Made by a program: the position numbers and the translations under genes. Below the pieces are notes generated by a model that searched no databases, was not told the DNA's origin, and saw only the letters and a program-made list of their open reading frames with translations. 64,000 bases of DNA, from positions 1-64,000 of the forward strand of contig CASEYW010000093.1 in the NCBI GenBank assembly GCA_949292215.1, given 5' to 3'. Shown here piece after piece: positions 34,178 to 43,452 of the stretch (positions within the stretch are counted from its first letter, which is position 1; each line of letters opens with the position of its first letter). This stretch comes from an uncultured bacterium. GTDB lineage: Bacteria > Verrucomicrobiota > Lentisphaeria > Victivallales > UBA1829.

Positions 34178-35221
34178 TCAAAGGAGTTTTTCGCAATCGC
34201 CACTGCGAAATTCGGTCAATACCTCGGCAAGAACCCGTTCACAGCGCCCACAACGAGAACAGTTCACAGCACAACCGCGGGCAATGTTGAGCCAGTCTGC
34301 GGGAAAGCGGCTGTTGTCGATCACCGTCGGAGAAAACGCGGGAGAAAACGACGGCTCCATCAGATCCAGCAGATTGCCGCGGAAAGTTCCCGATACATAC
34401 GCCCCGATTACCATCCGCGGATGCGAATGCTGCCGAGTTGCCAGCTTCACTATCGGAAAATACGGTTCATAAGTGCTCAAGTCCTCAGGGCGGATCCAGC
34501 TGGAACGCAGGAATTCAACAAAATTCTTTCTGTCGCGATACAAACGCCAGCACAGATGCGGCAGATAACGCTCGTTCCGCACCTCATCCACTTCCGAATC
34601 ATGGGCAACCAGATTGTCGTGAAACGACTGCGCCGGACAATTCCGCAGACAACCGCTGTTCGCCAGCATCACAAGTTTTTTTCCGTGGGTGGCACACCAC
34701 TCATGAAACACCTTCACGGTCGCCAGATCCCGCTGAAGATCCCGGCGGATATGAAAGGAATCGAACACGTCGGACAGGTATTCCATCGCCAGCGTTGAAT
34801 CGATCCGCATGTTCACCGACGCCCTTATCTCAATGTCCGGATACTCCTTCCGCACGACATGCGCTACAAACGGACTTGTCGTCGTAATGATCTCGGGCAG
34901 AAGCCCCCTGGTTTCCAGATAGGCGAGAATCGAAACGATTTCATTCCGGAAACGGGAACTGATTGCAAACGCTCCATAACAGTTTGCATTGAACAGCAAA
35001 TCCAGTTTGACCCCCATTTCCCGGATCTCCGTCAGTTCGCGTTCCAGTTCCGCCTGCACGGACCAGTCCACCGCGCCGCTGACACAACCAAGCGCAGCAC
35101 GTCCGCTCGCTGTTCCGGGCCACGGGAAATACAATTCGGCAATCGCCTCCCGATAGTCATGTACGATTCTGCTGAACGGTTCTCCGGTATCGGTCTGCTG
35201 ATATCCCACTGCGAATTTCAT
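34178..35221 (-). CDS. U32-peptidase-like protein with two cysteine clusters
   Basis: A 347-residue soluble protein that I can only place loosely. The order of segments (LLFNANCYGAF, then ITTTSPFVAHVV, then EIRASVNMRI and KKLVMLANSGC) has the rhythm of the TIM-barrel U32 peptidase/hydroxylase family, which often binds an Fe-S cluster. Cysteines 191 and 195 lie in SGCLRNCPAQSFHDN, and a second group (317, 321, 324, 327) in GCAVNCSRCGRC close to the C-terminus. That spacing could hold metal or a [4Fe-4S] cluster. The gene starts inside the stop codon of the IclR regulator (four-base overlap) and is surely co-expressed with it. Substrate and reaction are unknown. Confidence 0.55.
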   Translation of the reverse strand: MKFAVGYQQTDTGEPFSRIVHDYREAIAELYFPWPGTASGRAALGCVSGAVDWSVQAELERELTEIREMGVKLDLLFNANCYGAFAISSRFRNEIVSILAYLETRGLLPEIITTTSPFVAHVVRKEYPDIEIRASVNMRIDSTLAMEYLSDVFDSFHIRRDLQRDLATVKVFHEWCATHGKKLVMLANSGCLRNCPAQSFHDNLVAHDSEVDEVRNERYLPHLCWRLYRDRKNFVEFLRSSWIRPEDLSTYEPYFPIVKLATRQHSHPRMVIGAYVSGTFRGNLLDLMEPSFSPAFSPTVIDNSRFPADWLNIARGCAVNCSRCGRCERVLAEVLTEFRSGDCEKLL

Positions 35222-35967
35222 TCTCCGCCCTCCCCTGCGGCTGAGGAATCGACTGCCATTCTCAGATGTTCACGGAACTCTTTTGCCGCTTTGCGGATTG
35301 TCGCCGGGCTCCCCTCGTCCGGCTGATTCATACGGACCCCCAGAGCAAAATTCTCCGGAATGAAAAACGCAGCAGCCAGACGGGTCCCCGGCACATAATC
35401 CATATGGCATCCCTCCCGGTAAGCCGCCTCCTTCACGGCAGCATAGCGGGATTCGCTCTCCCAATATTTCGCACCATATTCCTCAAAGGGGAAATTCAGT
35501 TCAAGATCAGCACCGTTCAGCCCGTTCGCCTGAAGACAGAGAGCCGTAGCAGAAAGGTACGGCGTGAACAGCAGGGACGACGGATGCTGCAATTCCCCGG
35601 GACGATCCGGCGACATCCGGAGACGGCACACCACCGCACTGGGCGTTATTTCGGAAAAGGTCAGAACGGCATCCGGAAATCTGCGCGACAACTTCCGAAG
35701 TTCCTTCCCCGCCGCCGACAACATGCGGGAACGATTCCGCATCGATGCCAGTTCCTGTACGGCAGGTCCCGGAATGAATCGGTTTGAGGAATCCTTTTCC
35801 AGAAACCCGCGTGCACGCAGAGTTCGGATCAGATTGTGAACCGTTGTTTTTTTCATGTCGAACGCCTCCGCGATTTCGTTCAGGCGCATGCCGTTTTCCG
35901 ACCCCGCGATCAGCCGCAGAATATCAATCGCCTTCAGGAGCGACTGAACCATATCCGATTGTGCCAT
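35218..35967 (-). CDS. IclR-family transcriptional regulator
   Basis: The 249-residue protein has a winged helix-turn-helix (about residues 8-65: LLKAIDILRLIAGSENGM and MKKTTVHNLIRTLRARGFL) and an IclR effector domain. IclR members sense small acids or aromatic and sugar-acid metabolites. The effector domain is a little short and its usual C-terminal GAPV-type motif is not obvious. It is the first gene of a two-gene operon with the U32-like protein, so that protein's substrate is the likely signal. Promoter at 36010-36037. Confidence 0.85.
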   Translation of the reverse strand: MAQSDMVQSLLKAIDILRLIAGSENGMRLNEIAEAFDMKKTTVHNLIRTLRARGFLEKDSSNRFIPGPAVQELASMRNRSRMLSAAGKELRKLSRRFPDAVLTFSEITPSAVVCRLRMSPDRPGELQHPSSLLFTPYLSATALCLQANGLNGADLELNFPFEEYGAKYWESESRYAAVKEAAYREGCHMDYVPGTRLAAAFFIPENFALGVRMNQPDEGSPATIRKAAKEFREHLRMAVDSSAAGEGGE

Positions 35968-36009
35968 ATCCGCATTCCCGCATTCGTTTTCCGATACATT
36001 TCATCCTGA

Positions 36010-36037
36010 AATATATTCCATGCGAACCAAGTTGCAA
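36010..36037 (-). promoter_or_regulatory. Promoter of the IclR/U32-like operon
   Basis: On the minus strand TTGCAA (36037-36032), 16 bp, TATATT (36015-36010), 43 bp before the ATG. Confidence 0.62.
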
Positions 36038-36096
36038 GCGAAAAAAGGAGGAAAACAACCCGTGACGGCATTTTCCTCCTGATTTAAAACGGGAGC

Positions 36097-37158
36097 TCAG
36101 TCCGCGTCGCTGACCTTGTCCGTTTTCTTGAAGATGGTACCTTCCGAGTATTCCGGTTCGGTACTCCAGTCGACCGTCCACGCGGGACGACGGCGGAATT
36201 TCTGCTTGAACGTGTTCTGAAGGACACCACGCGCCTCCAGACTCATCATGCAGGCTCTTGTGCAGCCGCGGGCGCCGCAGACAGCTTGTCCGGTATTGTA
36301 CAGATTGCGCGGTTTATGGAAGAACGGAGACCACTCGCCCGGAACTGTTGTTTTCATATCCGATTCATACGGGTCCTTCTGTTCCACGCCGGTCTCCAGA
36401 GCGCCGCGGAAGGCAACATCGCATTTGCGCATATCCAGATCGGACCATTCGACCTCGTGACCAGCAAGCGTCACTTTGACCGTGCGATCCGTTGAGAAAC
36501 AGTGTCCGGGGCATGCCTTTACACACGCCATGCAGCGGTTGCAGAGTTTCGGTCCGGAGTAGATCGGATCAGGTTCCAGTTCCAAGTCCGTCAGAATAAT
36601 CCCGACCCGGTTCCGCGGCCCGAATTGCGGAGAGAGAAACATCTTGCTGAATCCGATCTCACCGAGTCCGCACAGATATGCTGCAATGCGAAGCTGAATC
36701 ATGATATCGGGGGTTGCCTGACCGGGGCGGACAGGGCGACTGTATCTCTGTTTGCAGTTTCCCACGTTGTCGATCGCGCGCCAGTCGCTCTGATGTCCCA
36801 TCGGAATTGCTTCATAGCCTTCGTCTTCGATCGTCTTGGCGAGATTGATGACCGTCATCGGCATGTAAAGATAGGTAATTCCGCCATATCCCATTGCGGA
36901 GTAGTTGCTGAAATAGGTACCCTCCTCAACGCCGCGCAGACTTCCGCGCTCGACCCGGAACACCATCCCGATGATCGATTTGCATTCCGGCATGATCTGT
37001 TTCGGGTCCATCTGAAGCGGCGCGGTCGACCACCTTTCAATGTTCCCGATTCCCACAGCATCGGCCCCGAATTCCAGCGCCTTCCGCTTGACATACTCCG
37101 CCGCCTTGACCGGATCACTCAGATCAACCCGATTGAACTCTCTTGTCATTACAGCCAT
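36097..37158 (-). CDS. Fe-S oxidoreductase, QueG/reductive-dehalogenase-like
   Basis: A 353-residue cytoplasmic-type protein. The N-terminal 190 residues match the corrinoid-binding fold shared by epoxyqueuosine reductase and reductive dehalogenases (ADAVGIGNIERW, CGLGEIGFSKMFLSPQFGPR). A [4Fe-4S] ferredoxin motif follows, CNRCMACVKACP (Cys206, 209, 212, 216), and a second Cys group CGARGCTRAC lies near residue 300. No Tat signal is present, so it is not a respiratory dehalogenase. QueG is unlikely because the C-terminal region differs; a reductase for a cobalamin-dependent methyltransferase is an alternative. AAGGA nine bases before the ATG supports the start. The gene is divergent from the regulator at 37429. 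Confidence 0.7.
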   Translation of the reverse strand: MAVMTREFNRVDLSDPVKAAEYVKRKALEFGADAVGIGNIERWSTAPLQMDPKQIMPECKSIIGMVFRVERGSLRGVEEGTYFSNYSAMGYGGITYLYMPMTVINLAKTIEDEGYEAIPMGHQSDWRAIDNVGNCKQRYSRPVRPGQATPDIMIQLRIAAYLCGLGEIGFSKMFLSPQFGPRNRVGIILTDLELEPDPIYSGPKLCNRCMACVKACPGHCFSTDRTVKVTLAGHEVEWSDLDMRKCDVAFRGALETGVEQKDPYESDMKTTVPGEWSPFFHKPRNLYNTGQAVCGARGCTRACMMSLEARGVLQNTFKQKFRRRPAWTVDWSTEPEYSEGTIFKKTDKVSDAD

Positions 37159-37355
37159 CTTGTCTTGTCCTTTTTTTATTTCCTCATCTCAAACATCCAT
37201 CAATGATGAATATTTATTCCTTATAGATGTAATTTAATGACTTTTTTTCAAAATACAACTCCAGAAAGAAGAAGTTTCAAAAAAAAACGGAAAACCAACC
37301 ATGTGACAACGTATACGGAACTGAAAAAAATCTTTTCTTTTTTACAAGAAGGGGA

Positions 37356-37383
37356 TTGTTTTTTTTATTTTTTCGTGTATAAT
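37356..37383 (+). promoter_or_regulatory. Promoter of the GntR/LacI hybrid regulator
   Basis: TTGTTT (37356-37361), 16 bp, perfect TATAAT (37378-37383), 46 bp before the ATG at 37429. Confidence 0.65.
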
Positions 37384-37384
37384 G

Positions 37385-37409
37385 TTTACAGGATAAAAAA
37401 GCATGTAAA
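37385..37409 (+). promoter_or_regulatory. Inverted repeat TTTACA-N13-TGTAAA, candidate operator
   Basis: TTTACA (37385-37390) and TGTAAA (37404-37409) are perfect inverted arms placed directly after the -10 box, covering the expected transcription start. That is where an autoregulating GntR-type protein would bind. Confidence 0.4.
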
Positions 37410-37428
37410 AATAAAAAAGAGTCTTTCC

Positions 37429-38511
37429 ATGCCGAAAATTGCGTATAAACTGGTTTATGATGAGCTGATGCGTCTCATCCGGGGAAAATACATCTTGGAA
37501 AATGAGATGCTTCCGCCGGAGAATACATTGGCACTCCGCTACAATGTCAGCAGGCCGACCATCCGGAAAGTTCTGCAAATGCTCTCGGAGAATGATCTGA
37601 TCGTCAGCAAGGCGGGAATCGGCTGGCAAGTCTGTTCTTCCGAGAGCAGGCAGAAAAAAAGCCGGAAGGACAAACCACTGACCATCGGAGTGGATACAGC
37701 ACCGAATGCCTGGGGATATTTCTATTATGATCTTATCATGAACGGCATCCGGAAGTCGGCGGAAGAAAAAGGATATCGCCTTGTTGTCACCAAGCACTAC
37801 AATCCGGAACAATTCAGCGGGGAAGAGATTGACGGGCTGATTCTTTCAAAAACAACGGATGAAATCTACCGCCAGTGCGCAGTTCTCCCGGAAAAAGGAA
37901 TCCCTGTCGTTTTCATCAACCGGAAACCGGAGAACCGGCGCTTCTCCTATTTTACTGTGGATTATGTCCAGGAAGCAAGGAAAGCGGTAGAGCATCTGCT
38001 GCTCCTCGGACACAGGAATATCGCCATCATCAGACAAACAACGGAAAACAGCGTAAAATCCGATATGGATGCGGCGAATCTGCGCTGTTGCGGATGGTCC
38101 CAGGCATTCACAGCCAACGGGATTCCCCCACCGGAAGATCTCATTCTTTCTTTCAATTCCATTGCGGATTTGACAGAAACATTAAAGCGAGCCCGTCCTT
38201 CAGCGGTATTTATTCCACTGGGTGCTTCGATCATCCCCTTTCTTCTTGCGGCGGAACGGGCTGGACTGCGCATCCCGGACGATATTTCCGTCATCTGTTT
38301 CGACGATATGAGCAACAATCAGCTTGTGGACATTCCAATCAGCCACATCCGCATGCCGCTGGAAATCATGGGACAGCGCGCCGTGCAGTATATCGCGAAC
38401 CATGCGGAAAATCCGAAACTACCTCCGCTTCATCTGACCATGGAAGCCGACCTCGTCATCAATTCCAGCTGTAAAAACATCAACAGGGAAAAAATCATAT
38501 CCACTCTGTAA
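37429..38511 (+). CDS. GntR-type regulator with LacI-like sugar-binding domain
   Basis: A 360-residue regulator of the AraR type: winged helix-turn-helix of the GntR family (about residues 1-70; PENTLALRYNVSRPTIRKVL and GWQVCSS) joined to a periplasmic-binding-like effector domain (about 80-345) with VVFINRKPENRR and ISVICFDDMSNNQL. It should bind a sugar or oligosaccharide. The frame is open for 64 codons further upstream, but the promoter lies inside that part; I start at the ATG at 37429. It heads the glycan cassette of pseudopilin, lyase and transporter that ends at 43431 and is the likely regulator of it. Confidence 0.87.
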   Translation: MPKIAYKLVYDELMRLIRGKYILENEMLPPENTLALRYNVSRPTIRKVLQMLSENDLIVSKAGIGWQVCSSESRQKKSRKDKPLTIGVDTAPNAWGYFYYDLIMNGIRKSAEEKGYRLVVTKHYNPEQFSGEEIDGLILSKTTDEIYRQCAVLPEKGIPVVFINRKPENRRFSYFTVDYVQEARKAVEHLLLLGHRNIAIIRQTTENSVKSDMDAANLRCCGWSQAFTANGIPPPEDLILSFNSIADLTETLKRARPSAVFIPLGASIIPFLLAAERAGLRIPDDISVICFDDMSNNQLVDIPISHIRMPLEIMGQRAVQYIANHAENPKLPPLHLTMEADLVINSSCKNINREKIISTL

Positions 38512-38559
38512 TGATAACAGGAACGCCTCTCCGTTCCGCAACCAGGGAGATAACGAATC

Positions 38560-39327
38560 ATGAAAACAAAACGGGACCTTGAAAAACCGAATGACACCCC
38601 AAGAACCAAAGCGAATCCCGATGTGGCTAGAAATTTCACATTGATAGAGCTTCTGATCGTGATTGCAATTATTGCAATTCTTGCTGCAATGCTTCTGCCG
38701 GCACTGAATCAGGCAAGGGAAAAAGCCAGGAGTGTCTCCTGCATCAACAAACTGAAACAGATTGGAGTCGCCTTTACCTTCTATCTCAACGACTACGGAG
38801 AAAGTCCCCTGTACTCCATGCCTGCGCTGGACAATCCGGCGAACAAATGGAAATGGCATCAGGCCAACCATCCATTTGCGGTTTCGTATCTGAAGATCAA
38901 ATACAATTCCAACAATCTTCTGTATCGTTTGAACTCGCTGGTGGATTGTCCGTCACAGGAGCCCGGCAAGGGATTTCAGGGTTCCAACACAGATTACGGT
39001 TACAATCAAAATCTCGGAGAACCCGGTTCCGGAACCGACACACGATTCATCCGAAGCGTAAAGGAAATCAAGCATCCCAGCGGGTTCATTCTGTTTGCAG
39101 ATACCCGGAGCACGGCGAATCAGGCAGACGGACTCGACCGCTGGGCCAACAATCCATATTCCTTTGATTTCTTTACAACTTCCACCTCCTCGAATCCGCT
39201 GGCAAAACGTCATCTGAACAGAAGCAATGCCGTTGCGCTTGGAGGCAATACCATCTCTCTGAAGGGTCCCGCAAAAGGATACTTCTGGTACGAAAATGCG
39301 CAGTATACAACAAGACGACTCCCCTGA
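38560..39327 (+). CDS. Prepilin-like protein (type II pseudopilin N-terminus)
   Basis: A 255-residue protein with a basic leader, then [18 protein letters not shown] and [15 protein letters not shown], the type IV prepilin methylation helix, with Glu5 after the cut site. The residue before the Phe is Asn (ARNFTLIE) instead of the usual Gly. The remainder is a globular beta-rich domain with [12 protein letters not shown] and [13 protein letters not shown], as in the DUF1559-like group very abundant in Lentisphaerota and Planctomycetota. It probably sits in the inner membrane facing out. It lies between the regulator and the lyase; GGAACG-N6-CGTTCC (38520-38537) forms a small hairpin just before it. 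Confidence 0.8.
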   Translation: MKTKRDLEKPNDTPRTKANPDVARNFTLIELLIVIAIIAILAAMLLPALNQAREKARSVSCINKLKQIGVAFTFYLNDYGESPLYSMPALDNPANKWKWHQANHPFAVSYLKIKYNSNNLLYRLNSLVDCPSQEPGKGFQGSNTDYGYNQNLGEPGSGTDTRFIRSVKEIKHPSGFILFADTRSTANQADGLDRWANNPYSFDFFTTSTSSNPLAKRHLNRSNAVALGGNTISLKGPAKGYFWYENAQYTTRRLP

Positions 39328-39355
39328 TTTCCGACCATTTTTCCGAGGATTTTTC

Positions 39356-42097
39356 ATGAAAAAAAACAGTTTTCTTCTTTTTGCACTTCTTCTCCCATCA
39401 CTTCTTTCCGGTGCGGAATCTGTGATTTTCGCACAAGGAAATGTTCATGGCAAACTTTCCATTGCAACGCTTGCCGAACTGGAAAAACAGAAAGTCATCA
39501 AACCGGACCTTGCAGGCTGGGGAATGAAAATCATACCGGAAAAAACAGACTGGAGCGACTGCCGTGCTCTTGCCTTTGATCTTTACTCCATCCGCTCCGG
39601 GCAGGACACCGTTGCCATCACAATCAATTCGCCACAAACGGAAAAACGCGGTCATTATTCGCTGTTCAAACTTCCGATCAACTGGAAAGGATGGAAAACG
39701 GTTGTCATTCCATTCCGCCAGTTCCGTCCATCGGGGGCTCCGGATTGGAAACGGATTGTCTCTCTCAACCTCACGCCGAAAGGCTACGGACTGACACCGC
39801 AGAAAGGTGGAGCAATCTATCTCAAAGACATCCGTCTTCTACCCCGGAAAAAAGAAAATCCGGCGGAACGTCTTGCGGTCCATCCGATCCCTCTCAATCC
39901 GGCGGAAAGCATTCTCTCCCCCTTCTGGGATGCGGGTCTGAGCGATTTCAATCAATGGGAGATCCAGTGTGCCGATGGCTCCGCGATACAGAAATGGGAT
40001 GTGCACCTCCACTGGAAGGGCCGACTCCGCCTGATCCGGAAAATGGATCTGGATGTTTCCCGCTTTGACACCATCATCCCGGCCCTCAGTCTCCTGCCCG
40101 GTGTCAAAGTCAAAGTCGAAGCGAATTCCGACAAGGGACACCTTTCCGCTGACTATACCGTACCGGACGATCAGGGAAAAACAACAGAATTCCCGCTTGC
40201 ATTGAAGGGAGCCAGACGCCTGACAGAATTCTCCGTTACACTGGAAACACCGAAGAAAACCTTTGGATTCTTCAAATACCTTCTGATCTCGGACTCGAAA
40301 CGCCTGAAGGATGTGCACCGGCAATATGCCGAACTCGGGAAAATCGATTTTTCCAAGTATATTTATCCGGAAGAGGAAATGGTTCCGACCTATCAGCCGG
40401 GTCTGAATCTGTACTGTGCTCCGGAAAAACTGGAATCCATCCGGCAGGCAATTCTGGGGAATCCGGCAGTCAGGAAGAAAATGGAAGCACAAATTCGAGG
40501 GATTCTGTCGCTGGAAAAACCGGAAAACAGCGTTCGGGCATACGCCACGCGCGACCGCCGGTTTGCCCGCGACCGCGACTTCATCCGTGATGATCTCTTC
40601 AATCTTGCTGCTCCGGCATGGCTGGGGACCCTTCTCCGCGATTCCGAGTTGACGCGTCTTGCCGCGCGCCGGGCGATCGCTCTCGTTCTGACCTCGGACT
40701 GGGGCGCCGGAATGATGTCAACTCTTCCCGGAACCATCTTCGAACACCGTTGTTTTACCGAATGCAGCGCCATGGAAAATCTTGCCTTCGTCCTGGACTT
40801 CTGCCATGAACTTTTCACTCCATATGGAAGGGATCTCATCCTGCGAACACTTGCGGAACGCGGCGCCGGAACCGCAAATTTCAATGCGTGGCGCTGGAAC
40901 TACATCTACAACTGCAACCAGCTGGCGTCTTTTTCCCTGGGGAGGATCGCCGCATACGCCGCCATGGAAAAATCCGGCTGGACGCATGTCCGTCCGTATA
41001 CCGATCTTGCCATTGCGGAACTCAACCAGTCCATGAACAATATTCTGGAAGCCGACGGAGGATATCTGGAAGGTCCTGCCTACTATCAATATACCTTCTG
41101 GGGTGCGCTTCCGGCCTATTATCTCTATGCGAGACTCCGCGGCAGGGAATACCGGGACGTTCTTCCACCGGGACTGAAAAACGCACCCGATTATGTGGAA
41201 CTGTTCCTCTCCACTGACGATACTCAGGGCTTTCTTCCCGTCAACGACGGCAACAGCGGAATCTATCCGCAGAACAGTCTCATTTTTGCGGAGATTTTCC
41301 CGGACAGTCCGTTCGCCAGACTCTGCAACAAATACAATGCCCTCTCCGGCGCCATTCATGCGGACGACCGCTGGAGCTGGCTTGCCGGAAGTCCCGGGAC
41401 TCGGAAACCGGAGCCTCCTCTGCGGAATTTCCTGAAACTGGATTCCATCTCTTCCGCCTCCTCCGTGCGGAACCTCAACGGAAAACCGCTGAAAATCGCC
41501 TTTCTCTGCGATATGCGGAAAGGTGGACACAAACATCCCGACGCCGGAAGTTTTCTCATCGAATATGCAGGGGAAACCTATGCGATGGATTCCGGGATTG
41601 TCTCCTATTCCTCCCCCTTCTCCCGGGAACTCCAGCAGGAGGAACGGCATAACGTCATGGTCCCGGTCAATGCTGACGGTTCCTACGGCAAACAGATCAT
41701 CTCCAACGCCCGAATAAAACTGGACGCATCCGGAGATGCAAAACGCTTCTCCGCCTCGGCAGACCTCTCCCCCTGCTGGAAAGGACAGTTCCGAACCCGA
41801 ACCCGCCAGCTCCGCTCCGATTCTCCGGAAAAATTGACCATCCTTGATGAATATGAACTCACGAACGGCAAAGGGGCCGCCTTCTTCTGGCTCTCCCCCT
41901 TCCCGATCCATCTTGACGGACGTCGCGTTGAAATCAAGGGAAATCGCGGGAAAATCGCATTTTCAATTCCCCAGGGCTGGACTCCGAAAGTAGAACGTCT
42001 GGAGCACATCAAAAAACCGCAATATCGCCTGACCCTCTCCTCCAACGAGAAAAAAGGGAAACTGGAACTCCAGATTTCCATCGGAGAATTGCAATGA
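39356..42097 (+). CDS. Secreted heparinase II/III-type polysaccharide lyase
   Basis: A 913-residue protein with a signal peptide (about 1-19, LLPSLLSGA). Residues about 20-180 look like a beta-sandwich carbohydrate-binding module (WSDCRALAFDLYS and GGAIYLKDIRLLPRK). The alpha-toroid catalytic part spans about 330-650 with NCNQLASFSLGR near 515 and YLEGPAYYQYTFW near 570, the Tyr-rich motif of this lyase fold. The C-terminal heparinase II/III beta-sandwich follows, with GGHKHPDAGSFLIEY near 724 bearing the usual His-Asp. The likely substrate is a uronic-acid-containing polysaccharide such as glycosaminoglycan or alginate. The in-frame start at 39296 is rejected in favour of GAGGA six bases before 39356. 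Confidence 0.8.
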   Translation: MKKNSFLLFALLLPSLLSGAESVIFAQGNVHGKLSIATLAELEKQKVIKPDLAGWGMKIIPEKTDWSDCRALAFDLYSIRSGQDTVAITINSPQTEKRGHYSLFKLPINWKGWKTVVIPFRQFRPSGAPDWKRIVSLNLTPKGYGLTPQKGGAIYLKDIRLLPRKKENPAERLAVHPIPLNPAESILSPFWDAGLSDFNQWEIQCADGSAIQKWDVHLHWKGRLRLIRKMDLDVSRFDTIIPALSLLPGVKVKVEANSDKGHLSADYTVPDDQGKTTEFPLALKGARRLTEFSVTLETPKKTFGFFKYLLISDSKRLKDVHRQYAELGKIDFSKYIYPEEEMVPTYQPGLNLYCAPEKLESIRQAILGNPAVRKKMEAQIRGILSLEKPENSVRAYATRDRRFARDRDFIRDDLFNLAAPAWLGTLLRDSELTRLAARRAIALVLTSDWGAGMMSTLPGTIFEHRCFTECSAMENLAFVLDFCHELFTPYGRDLILRTLAERGAGTANFNAWRWNYIYNCNQLASFSLGRIAAYAAMEKSGWTHVRPYTDLAIAELNQSMNNILEADGGYLEGPAYYQYTFWGALPAYYLYARLRGREYRDVLPPGLKNAPDYVELFLSTDDTQGFLPVNDGNSGIYPQNSLIFAEIFPDSPFARLCNKYNALSGAIHADDRWSWLAGSPGTRKPEPPLRNFLKLDSISSASSVRNLNGKPLKIAFLCDMRKGGHKHPDAGSFLIEYAGETYAMDSGIVSYSSPFSRELQQEERHNVMVPVNADGSYGKQIISNARIKLDASGDAKRFSASADLSPCWKGQFRTRTRQLRSDSPEKLTILDEYELTNGKGAAFFWLSPFPIHLDGRRVEIKGNRGKIAFSIPQGWTPKVERLEHIKKPQYRLTLSSNEKKGKLELQISIGELQ

Positions 42098-43431
42098 ACA
42101 TCCGCTCTCAGGAAAAGATATGGACGGTTGGCACCCTGAGCTACACCGCAAGTGGAATCGTAACGCTCTTCTGTCTGCTTCTGCTCGGAGATTTCTCCAA
42201 CTCGATCAAAGAACGCTCCATTTTCCAGATCGTGCAGCTGATGTTCAAAACCTATGGGGCATCCGACTTTTTCAACGGGTTGCTGATGGTCTCGCTTCCC
42301 AGTGCGTTCGGACTGATTCTGGGGCCGATCATCAGTTACCGTTCAGATCGCTGCCGGAGCCGTCTGGGACGGAGACTTCCGTATCTACTGCTTACGACCC
42401 CCATCGCGGCGATGGCGATCGTCGGTTTTGCATTCAGTCCGATGCTGGGGAAACTCCTTGCCGCTCTTCTCGGGACTCCGGAAAACCCGACCATTCTGTT
42501 CATGCTCGGAATCTTCTGGGCGATCTTTGAATTTGCAACGGTGATCTCAATCGCTCTCTTCGGAGCCCTGGTCAATGATGTGGTTCCGGAAAAACTCCTC
42601 GGGCGCTTCTTCGGGCTTTTCCGTGCGATTGCTCTTCTCGCGGGAATCCTTTTCAACTACTGGTTTCTCGGCTATGCGCAGAGTCACTATTTCTGGCTGT
42701 TTCTCGCAATTGCGGCAATCTATGCAGGCGGATTCATGCTGATGTGCCTCAAGGTCAAAGAAGGAGAGTATCCGCCACCGGAAGCTCACAATAAGAAAGG
42801 CTTTTTCAATGCAGCGCACATCTATTTTTCAGAGTGCTATTCCAATCCTTATTACCTGCTGGTCTTTGTATTCCTGACTTTTACCGGACTCACGTTCGCC
42901 CCGGTCAACTCCTTTTCGATGTTTTACGCCCAAAGTCTGAATGTGCCGATGGATCACTACGGAAAATATCTGGCAGTCACCTATATGATCTCCCTGGCGG
43001 CATCCTATTTTCTCGGAATTCTTGCAGACAGATTTCATCCTCTGCGGACAGGGCTTCTGGCGCTCGCAGCCTATGGGATTGCGGCTTTGGTCTCATGGTG
43101 CTGCATTTCCGGAGAGACCTCGTTTGCTGTTGCGTTTATCGGTCACGGCGTGCTTTCCGGAACCTACTTCACCCTGACCGCATCGCTGCAGCAGAGACTT
43201 CTTCCCCGTGACCGCTTCGGACAATTTCATTCCGCTGCGGGAATCATGGGAGCACTGGTTTACATTGTCACGATCCCGCTGGTAGGCAAATTTCTGGACT
43301 ACACCGGGCACCAGTACTGTTATGTTTTTTTCTGGGGCGGGATTTTCGCATTGATCTCCCTGGGAACCGGACTGTATCTGTATCGTGAATTCAACAAGCG
43401 CGGCGGAGTCGATCACTATCAGGCTCCATAA
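42094..43431 (+). CDS. MFS sugar transporter, GPH/SLC45-like
   Basis: A 445-residue major facilitator with about twelve hydrophobic segments. The loop between helices 2 and 3 reads SDRCRSRLGRRLPYLL, the hallmark of the glycoside-pentoside-hexuronide and sucrose (SLC45) transporters; a cation-coupled uptake of oligosaccharide or uronate is expected. Its ATG overlaps the stop of the lyase gene (ATGA), so it is translationally coupled and should import the lyase product. Converges with the DUF4105 gene with 21 bp between stops and no clear terminator. Confidence 0.82.
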   Translation: MNIRSQEKIWTVGTLSYTASGIVTLFCLLLLGDFSNSIKERSIFQIVQLMFKTYGASDFFNGLLMVSLPSAFGLILGPIISYRSDRCRSRLGRRLPYLLLTTPIAAMAIVGFAFSPMLGKLLAALLGTPENPTILFMLGIFWAIFEFATVISIALFGALVNDVVPEKLLGRFFGLFRAIALLAGILFNYWFLGYAQSHYFWLFLAIAAIYAGGFMLMCLKVKEGEYPPPEAHNKKGFFNAAHIYFSECYSNPYYLLVFVFLTFTGLTFAPVNSFSMFYAQSLNVPMDHYGKYLAVTYMISLAASYFLGILADRFHPLRTGLLALAAYGIAALVSWCCISGETSFAVAFIGHGVLSGTYFTLTASLQQRLLPRDRFGQFHSAAGIMGALVYIVTIPLVGKFLDYTGHQYCYVFFWGGIFALISLGTGLYLYREFNKRGGVDHYQAP

Positions 43432-43452
43432 CCGGGGAAACAGACCGAGCGC

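Noticed and set aside
36097..37158. True respiratory reductive dehalogenase
   Set aside because: No Tat signal and no membrane anchor gene beside it; likeness is limited to the corrinoid-type fold and the ferredoxin motif.
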